Assembly (NCBI RefSeq): GCF_000621585.1
Contig: NZ_JHXY01000005.1
Coordinates: 186,001-250,000, forward strand
Length of the DNA stretch: 64,000 nt
Source of the DNA: [Eubacterium] cellulosolvens LD2006
GTDB taxonomy: Bacteria; Bacillota; Clostridia; Lachnospirales; Lachnospiraceae
Reading direction: 5' to 3'
Below, piece after piece: positions 8,901 to 14,853 of this stretch; the stretch's first letter is position 1; every line of letters starts with the position of its first letter. The notes under the pieces are model-generated. The model saw only the letters and a program-made list of their open reading frames with translations, was not told where the DNA came from and ran no database searches. The position numbers and the translations under genes are program-made.

Positions 8901-9277
8901 TTCTTTCCGTCGTGGAGCAGCTCCGCGATGATGTTCGTAACCGTCTGACTCTTCCCGGTCCCCGGCGGCCCCTCCAAAACAAAATTCTTTCCCTGTTTTG
9001 CCATCCGGATCGCCGAGATCTGACTGCAGTCGGCATCAGACACACTGTGCAGAGACACCAGAAGCTCGTCCGATGTCTCCGCGCTATCCACATCATCGAC
9101 AAAACCAACATCCGCATCCTGCTGGTCATAGAGAAGACCGACGGAAGGCTGACGAACGATCCAGTCCGCATGATCCGTAAGATCGCGAATGATCGGCTCA
9201 TTTTTGAGCGCGGAATCCGTCAGATGAGAGATGATCGTTTCAAGTTTTTTTCGATCCATAGACACCCTGCCTTTCAT
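5963..9277 (-). CDS. Superfamily 1 helicase with C-terminal Vsr/DUF559-like nuclease domain
   Basis: 1104 residues, cytoplasmic. Walker A GPPGTGKSQT is at about 103-112, followed by VLFVSEKKAAMDVV (motif Ia), FDVAIFEEASQITPEEA (Walker B, DEAD-like), VVGDPRQMPP (motif III), WHYRSH (IV), SVQGDERDTIIFS (V) and NVAVTRAK (VI). The last ~110 residues (RDFIRDLGYEVDMNYG, CIEFDGESYHS, FTRVWSTEWY) resemble the very-short-patch-repair-like endonuclease fold. The domain order matches DUF4011-helicase-Vsr proteins (Hhe-type), which act in phage defence, but those usually have many hundreds more N-terminal residues; here only about 90 precede the helicase motifs. Two possible starts: M1 (weak AGG) or M7 (MDRKK). 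Monocistronic by position. Confidence 0.8.
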   Translation of the reverse strand: MKGRVSMDRKKLETIISHLTDSALKNEPIIRDLTDHADWIVRQPSVGLLYDQQDADVGFVDDVDSAETSDELLVSLHSVSDADCSQISAIRMAKQGKNFVLEGPPGTGKSQTVTNIIAELLHDGKKVLFVSEKKAAMDVVYHNLEMVGLGDFCLRLHAPDEERGRVLADINQALYLPASQIRRGTGEEIRKKQEAVKKLDDYQQQLHQINSGVNMSLWQLYEEAALYHGVPDIDYMIPDIRNLSDQDLHKTCDLLSEYADLVAGASYDYHLNPWYGYIDPDTSVDNRRRLKYCLTRFTRWLDEMISVTAEIPNLLGLAASSLNTLKECRRVIDFMAQDNLVTDAFFQPEELVRIDDAFKQISLLSSSQGTLEKEIFKNYRMDVLGIDAEDMEQKLLEYGGKMNRLVNADYKEIINKLRMHRKDGKKTDYRTALRDVQLLVQYQKAQKRFEKADAVVRGRVGGVYEGIESDWDRIRGQRERFQAMLRTGTDFGRFATLKDSRFFSLKRMCVTWSHRLTEMDSLKNGDLGYLRSAFDQEEIPFEEMNIRKLSARLKGCLENFDKLDSWQQMRMVMGDLRAHGDLEYLDALIDSGVSEKTFAKCYEKTFIRTWIDDLQHELPALAGFSRSGQERMVKTFRLEDRVQFDLNRKVIAAELSRHRPSLDKTGAGSAVAGFLSEDLRDRSLEETFDEYGRLITEIKPCMMMSPNSVSRYIRPGGIHFDVAIFEEASQITPEEALGCVSRADQIIVVGDPRQMPPSESSESLLDFSAKALMQVRLKWHYRSHSEALIAFSNKYFYNGTMATFPTPYGRENSEGVHFTYVKNGQYDRHRKTNLAEAEVVVDKIFEIIEKYPRRSLGVVSFTTEQEEQIRVVLEKRRKKNPQYEQFFESNSVEPFFIKNIESVQGDERDTIIFSVTYGKDKIGNMTRTFGILSTENGERRLNVAVTRAKCMIQVISSVRSEEIKVNGKSAAGVVLLEKYLDYAENGAAVLGEEKPVSYSTHAEQNLEMEVRDFIRDLGYEVDMNYGLSAVKTDLAIRKPGSCDYMLCIEFDGESYHSLGNVRDRDRLRQETMEKMGWKFTRVWSTEWYKNPKKEKARLKKLLNA

Positions 9278-9327
9278 ATATACCTATACACTGAGGAGTT
9301 GTCTTTTCTCTTTCATAAAACCGTATC

Positions 9328-9402
9328 GGAAAGTTTCCAAATGTCTTCCCCGCGCAGAAACGTTTCGGAACAACTATTGGAAACTCTTTCATGATTAGTA
9401 TA
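9328..9402 (-). promoter_or_regulatory. Palindromic operator-like array and -10 box upstream of the helicase-nuclease gene
   Basis: Three related palindromes lie between the gene and its likely promoter: GGAAAGTTTCC (9328-9338), GAAACGTTTC (9357-9366), and TTGGAAACT (9377-9385), which is the inverted copy of AGTTTCCAA (9332-9340). A minus-strand TATACT at 9397-9402 is a possible -10 box, with a poor -35. The sites would lie just downstream of the start point, as expected for repression. Confidence 0.4.
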
Positions 9403-9483
9403 TCATAAATGCCGATTATTCTTCATATGGAATATCATATTTTTTTTATTTTAAACACATTTTTCAGGATGCAGTCCTTCGTT

Positions 9484-9523
9484 TTGTGGTATAGAAATTC
9501 CGGAGGAAGGTTTTATACCACAA
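9484..9523 (-). terminator. Hairpin at the end of the exopolysaccharide/lasso operon (dispersed hairpin, copy D)
   Basis: TTGTGGTATA pairs with TATACCACAA around an internal AAATTCCGGAGGAA core. It overlaps the stop codon of the last operon gene (9513) on its 3' side. The sequence matches the terminal hairpin of repeat copy B (32717-32756), so a repeat-derived hairpin may serve as the transcript end. Confidence 0.55.
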
Positions 9524-11615
9524 GCGCATTGTCAAGCTTTCGGAAATTACTGCTGTAATCCGGAATCATGTTCGTTCCGGCGTCTCCTGTCAGGATTTCT
9601 CTGACGTTCTCCTCCAGCCTGCTCTCATCCTCCAGAAAACGGATATACCTGCAGTCATTGATTGTGCGGAAGGTCTCTCCCACTTTCGCATTCTTCGCTC
9701 CGATCACAATACAGGGCGTACCCGTGATGACGGAAAAAATCATTCCGTGCAGCCGGTCCGTGATGATCAGTTCCCTGCCGGAGAAGAGTTTCCATTTCTT
9801 CCGCAGGGTCTCCTCGGACTCAGCATCCCTGAGTTCCCGGTGAATGCAGGTATCCGTAACAAAGACATCTTTTGAATACTTCCTGCAAACCCGCTCGATC
9901 TTTTCTTTTTCTCCTCCTGTCAGACTGCTTTTCCGGTCCAGACGCAGCGCAAGCAGAATGCCTTTTCTTTTCTGTGTTTTTTCCTCCACATTTCCGAGAG
10001 AAAGCACCATGTCTTTCATCGGAATAACCTTTGCGGTGAAATTCTTCCGCAAAACAGCCTCGGAATGACGGTCCCTCGCAAAAATAATGAGATCCCGGCA
10101 CCTGTTAAAGACTTTCCGGTCTGCTTCGAGCGCCTCCCGTCCGTCTTCGTCATCCGTATAGACCGCGGTCTGCGGAAGGATGATGATGCGGTTGCGCCGG
10201 AAGCTTCTCACTACTTTCCTGCGGAAAATCTCCTCGCAGTCGTAGCGGTTTCCGAGATTGCCGCCGCCCTGAAGAACAAGAACATCCTCCGGACCAATGA
10301 AGCGCTTCAGGCTCTTGATTCCCGGAACGGTGTCCCAGCCGCCCACAGTGAACAGCTGCGCTCCTCTGTCCTTTTCCGTATATGCCTCCAGATACTTCTC
10401 TGTCGCAAAGCGAATGGCATGCGAGCCGAGATTGTCAAAACACGGAAGCGCAAAGAAGACAATCCGTCGTTTCTTTCCCGGAAGAAGATCGAACGGCAGT
10501 CTTCCGATCGATATTTTCGCGATCATTTTTTCTTCCACGGAGCTTGCGGTTTTCACAAATAGCTTCATGTGGTCAAGTATCTGAAAGGCCTTCGGACCGG
10601 TGAGATACATGTGATAAAGCTTTTTATCTTTTCCGGATATATTCCGATCGCGCATGATGTACGCTTCATTTTTTTTCAAATATGCCTGCGCACAGGCTGC
10701 GTCCTCCGTCTTGCCGACATAATACGCGGTACGGATATCCGAATACAGGTACGGAAGCATCCTCTCCATCGTTCTTCCCGCCAGTTCTTCTTCATGCTTC
10801 TGCAGGAAAAACGCACGTCTCTCGATCATCGCAAGAACCATCGCGTGATTCTGCTCATGCCATTTCTCCATCGAAACGCTCCCGGAAATGCTGTCCTCCC
10901 GCATGCGGTAATACAAAAGAGGATCCGGAATGCGCACAATCCTGTCCGCCCGGTCAAACAGCCGGTAAGTCGTGGCAATGTCTTCATAGACCCGTCCGTC
11001 CGGAAAACGAATGTCCGCAAAGAGCTCCCGGTCAAACAGCTTCCCGCACGCATAGTTGTGAATCAGCCGGTCGTCAATCAGCTCAGAAAGCCCGTCAAAG
11101 CGGCCGAGGACATCCACACTGTCCTCCACGGGATCCTCCATCGTGAGACGACCATCACGGAGCACATAATTGGCGCAGATCACAATCTGCGCGTTTTTCT
11201 CTCTTCTCGCCAGGCAGAGTTTTTCAATAGCCTCCGGAGCCAGGTAGTCGTCGCTGTCGAGAAAGAATACACAGTCCCCTTTCACCTGATCGAGAGCGGC
11301 GTTTCTGGCCGCGGAGAGTCCCCTGTTTTCCTGGTGAATCACGCGGAATCTGGCGTCGAGTCCGGCATATCTGTCGCAGATTTCCGGACAGCGATCCACC
11401 GAACCGTCGTCCACAAGAAGAACCTCCAGCTTATCCCAGGTCTGTCCGAGCACGGAATCCAGGCATTCTTCGAGATACTGTTCCACCATATACACCGGAA
11501 TCACGATACTGACGAGTTCTCTCACGTCCGCCATCCTTTCCGTCCGTCCGATCGCCCCCTCACCGCTCTGTGTCTCCTTATTGTTCGGATACTGAACCTC
11601 CATACGCTCGTCCAT
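9513..11615 (-). CDS. Bifunctional GT2 glycosyltransferase / polysaccharide pyruvyl transferase-family protein
   Basis: 700 residues, a fusion. Residues about 35-330 are a GT-A family 2 transferase: VSIVIPVYMVEQYLEECLDSV, LLVDDGSVDRCPEICD, ENRGLSAARNAALD and FLDSDDYL (DxD). Residues about 390-690 match the polysaccharide pyruvyl transferase family (CsaB/EpsI/WcaK type): FALPCFDNLGSHAIRFATEKYL, VLQGGGNLGNRY, IILPQTAVY, ITDRLHGMIFSVITGTPCIVI. It could add a sugar and then a ketal pyruvate or a related group to a repeat unit in the cytoplasm. GAGGTGAG precedes the ATG, 4 bases after the response regulator. Last gene of the 23-kb operon. Confidence 0.88.
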   Translation of the reverse strand: MDERMEVQYPNNKETQSGEGAIGRTERMADVRELVSIVIPVYMVEQYLEECLDSVLGQTWDKLEVLLVDDGSVDRCPEICDRYAGLDARFRVIHQENRGLSAARNAALDQVKGDCVFFLDSDDYLAPEAIEKLCLARREKNAQIVICANYVLRDGRLTMEDPVEDSVDVLGRFDGLSELIDDRLIHNYACGKLFDRELFADIRFPDGRVYEDIATTYRLFDRADRIVRIPDPLLYYRMREDSISGSVSMEKWHEQNHAMVLAMIERRAFFLQKHEEELAGRTMERMLPYLYSDIRTAYYVGKTEDAACAQAYLKKNEAYIMRDRNISGKDKKLYHMYLTGPKAFQILDHMKLFVKTASSVEEKMIAKISIGRLPFDLLPGKKRRIVFFALPCFDNLGSHAIRFATEKYLEAYTEKDRGAQLFTVGGWDTVPGIKSLKRFIGPEDVLVLQGGGNLGNRYDCEEIFRRKVVRSFRRNRIIILPQTAVYTDDEDGREALEADRKVFNRCRDLIIFARDRHSEAVLRKNFTAKVIPMKDMVLSLGNVEEKTQKRKGILLALRLDRKSSLTGGEKEKIERVCRKYSKDVFVTDTCIHRELRDAESEETLRKKWKLFSGRELIITDRLHGMIFSVITGTPCIVIGAKNAKVGETFRTINDCRYIRFLEDESRLEENVREILTGDAGTNMIPDYSSNFRKLDNALVV

Positions 11616-11619
11616 ACTC

Positions 11620-12351
11620 TCACCTCATCCGCCGATTCAAACGATAGCCCTTCCCCCAGACAGTTTCGATCAGATTGTTCCGCCCGGTATACACTGCCAG
11701 TTTTTTTCTCAGCCTGGAAATGTAGACCATGAGAGACTGCCGGTCCGACTCCTGATAAATACCGAACAGTTTCTTTCCGATGTCTTCAAAGCTCACCGGT
11801 CTCTCTGTATTCTGCATCAGGTAAAGAAGAAGTTCATATTCTCTGTTCGAGAGCTGCACCTCCTCACCGTCACAGGTGATCATTCGCCGGTCGAGTTCAG
11901 CGAGCAGCGGAGGAACAGAGATGGTCAGTTTTCCTGCCTCTTTCTGTTTCTGCTCCAGCTGCTGGTTTTTTCTGTACCAGCGCACATTGGCCATGATGCG
12001 CATATAGAGTTCCGAGAAGCTGCAGGGTTTTTCGATATAATCGTCCGCTCCCGCGTGAAAGCCGAGAAGCTTTTCTTCCTCCGGTGCCTTCTCCGTCAGA
12101 AAGAGAACCGGCACATCGGAAAAATTCCGGATTTTTCTGCATGCGCTCACGCCGTCTTTCTCCGGCGCCTTTACGTCGAGAACAACGCAGTCCGGCCGGA
12201 ACTGTTCGACAGCATCCACTGCCATATGCGAATCTGTCAGCGTCATCACCCTGCAGTCAGTCTTCGCAAAAGCATTGTTCAACTCGATGATTTCTGTATC
12301 GTCATCAATCAGAAGAATTCTGAAGTTTTCGTCTCTCACTTCTCCGCTCAT
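11620..12351 (-). CDS. OmpR/PhoB-family response regulator (orphan)
   Basis: 243 residues. Receiver domain about 10-128 with acidic pocket IDDD (15-18), phosphoacceptor Asp59 in VVLDV and conserved Lys in EKPCS. C-terminal winged helix about 150-240 with LSNREYELLLYLMQ and SRLRKKL, ending ETVWGKGYRLNRR. It should bind DNA and control transcription, probably of this locus. No histidine kinase gene is next to it. The usual Met-Pro after the phosphorylated Asp is changed (VLDVKAPEKDG), so phosphorylation control may be altered. The ATG has GGGGAGGA five bases upstream and lies 47 bases inside the end of the preceding HprK-GT2 gene. Confidence 0.92.
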   Translation of the reverse strand: MSGEVRDENFRILLIDDDTEIIELNNAFAKTDCRVMTLTDSHMAVDAVEQFRPDCVVLDVKAPEKDGVSACRKIRNFSDVPVLFLTEKAPEEEKLLGFHAGADDYIEKPCSFSELYMRIMANVRWYRKNQQLEQKQKEAGKLTISVPPLLAELDRRMITCDGEEVQLSNREYELLLYLMQNTERPVSFEDIGKKLFGIYQESDRQSLMVYISRLRKKLAVYTGRNNLIETVWGKGYRLNRRMR

Positions 12352-14422
12352 CGCTGTCCTCCCCGTTTTCTCTTAACTGGTTTCTGACCTTTCCTGTGAT
12401 GTACATTTTGTAGACCCGTTTCATATACCGGTAGCACATGGCCTTCAAAACTGCTTTTCCCCGAAGTCTTCCTTTTGCCTTCTCGTAAAACCCGATATAT
12501 TCTCTCCCGAGCGTTTCCGCAACTTCCCGGTATCCAAAAAGTTCCGCCTCTGTCTCAAGCCTCGCCAGATTTCCGAGACAAAAGGCCAGATCCCGCTCAA
12601 AGAGCTGTTCGTCTCGAAGCTTCTCCATGATCCTGTTCTGCTCACGGAGTGCCGTTCTGTAATCGTCATAATAGAACGCCTCTCTTCTGTGACAAACACT
12701 GTCTTTTCGCTGCCGGTAACAGTACAGCCGCCGGCCGATCCAGGCCGCCCGTGTGGCACCGCTGAGAACATCCGCGTTAAATATGACATCTTCCATCGCG
12801 CGAAGACCGGAAAAACGTTTATCACCGATGAGTTCACGCCTGTACAGCTTGTTCCAGGACCAGGTCACCAGACCGGGAAAGTCATCCTGAAAATGACGCA
12901 TGAGTACCGGCTTATCCTCGATCCTAAGCAACTCCGACTCCGGAACCGCGTCATTTCCCGTCGCTACATCGGACGGGTGGACATTTTCCTCCACTGCCCG
13001 TTCATGACAGATCACCACATCAATATCTTCCCTTTCGGTCATCGCATGCATCTCCGACAGATAATCCGCCGCCAGCCAGTCGTCCGGATCTGCAAACGCG
13101 AGCCAGCCTCCGTTCGCTGCCTCAATACCGGCATTTCTTGCCGCGGATACTCCGCGGTTTTCCTGTCGGAGAATGCGCACCGTCCACCCGGTCTTTCCCC
13201 TGCATCTCGACCGGTATTCTTCGAGAAGCATCCCGCTCTTGTCCGTCGAACCATCATCCACGAAGATAATCTCCAGGCTTTCACAGGTCTGCGCGTCAAG
13301 TCCCTCGAAAAAGTCCGGAAGCCATTTTTCCATGTTGTATACAGGTACGATCAGGCTGATCTCCGGCGTTTTCCGCTCTTCTTTTCCGTTCTCCGGCTTC
13401 TCATGCCCGGATTTCTTTTCTTCCACCTCGGTTTCCGTGTTGTCCGCTTCCTCCAGCTTAGCAGTCACAGCGTCACGGATCTGCCGGAGTGTATCCTTTC
13501 CCTCCGGCCTGGTGACGACATAAACAGGAACCGACGCAATCGCCAGCATGGTCTCCATCATCCACGGAGGAAGCCCGTGCTCCTGGTAACAGGAAGCGTT
13601 ATAGATACAGGTAAAGAGCTTTTCCAGTTTGTCGACCCCCTTCAGCTCGCTGATCGAAACGTCCGGTACCTCTCCCTTCCGCAGAATCCAGACAGCCTCC
13701 AGTCTGTGAGGTCCCTGTCGAAAGTTTTCTCTTTCCAATACGCCATATTTCATCTTTTTTCCATCCGGAACAAAGATCAAGTCCTCCCTGCTCCTCTCTC
13801 CAAGAGCGTTTTCCATCAGCCTGCGAAGAGGATACGCCCCGTAGCCCATGACGCCCTCCTCACCGAACAGGCGAAAAAGGACAGAATCGTCGGAAGCAAA
13901 TCCTGCTCCATCCGAAAGCAGCGCGTCTGTCAGCGTCGACTTTCCGCTGCCGCTGTCACCGGTGATCAGAATCATTCCCCTGTGTCCTTTGGGAAGAATC
14001 GCGCTGCCGTGAAGAATGATTTCTTTTCGCTGGGCCGCCAAAACTGTAAAGATATGATTCAACAGCCACTGATCTCTCCGATAAGTATCCTCCGTGAGAA
14101 ACCGACATCGAACACAGTCCCCGTTCGATACAAGAAAGAAACCGATCCCGTCAATGTAAATCTCCCGGCCTTCCGCCGTTTGTCTCTGCACAATCACCGT
14201 CAGAACATCGTCCACATCTGTCAACTTCTGCCTCTGCATCTCCGGCGTCCCCGAAGCCCCCGCCTCCTCACGGTATTTCAGAAGCGAGGAGTATCCCTCC
14301 TCCAGCGGATCCAGGTAAAGGCGAACATCCGGCCGGATCTTCTCATCCGAACCACACTCTGCTGCTGTCGGAATCTCAAATTCTGAGGCAACCCTCAGGT
14401 TGTAAATCTGATAAACATACAT
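12305..14422 (-). CDS. Fusion of lasso-peptide HPr-kinase-like protein (K) and GT2 glycosyltransferase
   Basis: 705 residues in three parts. Residues 1-322 are an HprK-like kinase domain: LHGSAILPKGHRGMI, Walker A GDSGSGKST (155-163) and DGAGFASDDSVL (171-182). This is the family found as PadeK next to lasso peptides, where it phosphorylates the C-terminal end of the peptide; it lacks the DRTase-like N-domain of true HprK. Residues 323-352 are a Glu/Lys-rich linker. Residues 353-600 are a GT2 domain: ISLIVPVYNMEKWL, IIFVDDGSTDKSG, NRGVSAARNAGIEAA and FADPDDWL. The last ~100 residues are Arg/Lys-rich. GGAGGAGAGCT precedes the ATG. It follows the precursor gene across a terminator. The fusion suggests one polypeptide that both phosphorylates and glycosylates, or joins the peptide and glycan pathways; that is inference. 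Confidence 0.85.
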   Translation of the reverse strand: MYVYQIYNLRVASEFEIPTAAECGSDEKIRPDVRLYLDPLEEGYSSLLKYREEAGASGTPEMQRQKLTDVDDVLTVIVQRQTAEGREIYIDGIGFFLVSNGDCVRCRFLTEDTYRRDQWLLNHIFTVLAAQRKEIILHGSAILPKGHRGMILITGDSGSGKSTLTDALLSDGAGFASDDSVLFRLFGEEGVMGYGAYPLRRLMENALGERSREDLIFVPDGKKMKYGVLERENFRQGPHRLEAVWILRKGEVPDVSISELKGVDKLEKLFTCIYNASCYQEHGLPPWMMETMLAIASVPVYVVTRPEGKDTLRQIRDAVTAKLEEADNTETEVEEKKSGHEKPENGKEERKTPEISLIVPVYNMEKWLPDFFEGLDAQTCESLEIIFVDDGSTDKSGMLLEEYRSRCRGKTGWTVRILRQENRGVSAARNAGIEAANGGWLAFADPDDWLAADYLSEMHAMTEREDIDVVICHERAVEENVHPSDVATGNDAVPESELLRIEDKPVLMRHFQDDFPGLVTWSWNKLYRRELIGDKRFSGLRAMEDVIFNADVLSGATRAAWIGRRLYCYRQRKDSVCHRREAFYYDDYRTALREQNRIMEKLRDEQLFERDLAFCLGNLARLETEAELFGYREVAETLGREYIGFYEKAKGRLRGKAVLKAMCYRYMKRVYKMYITGKVRNQLRENGEDSDERRSERRKLQNSSD

Positions 14423-14454
14423 AGCTCTCCTCCCCTCTGTGCCGATTACATCAT

Positions 14455-14500
14455 TGTTTAAAAAAAAAACAGGATTCCCCTAATGGGAAATCCTGTTTCA
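14455..14500 (-). terminator. Intrinsic terminator after the lasso precursor gene
   Basis: On the minus strand AAACAGGATTTCCC / GGGGAATCCTGTTT forms a 14-bp stem with one mismatch and a short ATTA loop, followed by an unbroken run of about ten T. It lies between the precursor (ends 14539) and the HprK-GT2 gene (starts 14422). It should make most precursor mRNA monocistronic, with some read-through. Confidence 0.9.
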
Positions 14501-14538
14501 CCTCAATCGCCTCTACACTCCGCAAGTCTGCTCTTGCT

Positions 14539-14730
14539 TTACACTGCAGGGGTTCCTGTTTCGCCCGTTGTTCCTGACGCCTGACCAAACAACTGTCTAT
14601 AGCCTTTTACATTACCAAACTCATCAAACTCCGCAGTCAGCTCAGAATCGGGGATGGTCTGATTCCAAGGGCCATATGTAGTCTTAGAAATATTCAGAAC
14701 TTTAAACTCTGGATTTACCCATTTTTTCAT
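14539..14730 (-). CDS. Lasso peptide precursor (A protein), paeninodin-like leader
   Basis: 63 residues, start ATG with AAAGGAGG 8 bases upstream. The leader (KKWVNPEFKVLNISKTT) matches the YxxPxLxVLDVxxT pattern of paeninodin-type precursors, with W for Y, F for L and a conserved Thr near the cut. If Thr18 is the -2 Thr, the core starts GPWNQTIPD: Gly1 and Asp9 would make a nine-residue macrolactam, as in paeninodin (AGPGTSTPD). Aligning Thr17 instead would put Tyr at 1 and Asp at 10, larger than known rings. The predicted tail is about 35 residues, unusually long, and ends GTTGETGTPAV without the terminal Ser that paeninodin kinases modify. Cyclase, B2, K and N genes surround it; it has its own promoter and terminator. 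Confidence 0.85.
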   Translation of the reverse strand: MKKWVNPEFKVLNISKTTYGPWNQTIPDSELTAEFDEFGNVKGYRQLFGQASGTTGETGTPAV

Positions 14731-14818
14731 GATAGATTCCTCCTTTACTCATAGATAATCGTTTTGAATTATAAAAGGATTATACTTTGGGCATACAATT
14801 TAGACAACGAATCTATCA
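14730..14818. repeat. 10-bp inverted repeats flanking the lasso precursor promoter
   Basis: TGATAGATTC (14730-14739, covering the ribosome site and start codon) is the exact reverse complement of GAATCTATCA (14809-14818, just upstream of the -35 box). Because one arm lies upstream of transcription, it cannot be an RNA stem; it may be a pair of regulator half-sites. Confidence 0.5.
14779..14807 (-). promoter_or_regulatory. SigA-type promoter of the lasso precursor
   Basis: On the minus strand TTGTCT (14802-14807), a 17-base spacer, then a perfect TATAAT (14779-14784). The gene start is about 50 bases downstream. It is one of the best promoter matches in the window and lies inside the long operon. 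Confidence 0.8.
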
Positions 14819-14853
14819 CGTCTGTAATATTCAGTTTTTTTCTGTTTTTGCAT

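Noticed and set aside
7304-9394. Plus-strand open frame of about 696 codons opposite the helicase-nuclease gene
   Set aside because: Antisense shadow; the minus-strand frame has all SF1 motifs. It has no ribosome site and no family signature.
12689-14386. Plus-strand open frame of about 565 codons opposite the HprK-GT2 gene
   Set aside because: Antisense shadow of a frame with clear kinase and GT2 motifs.
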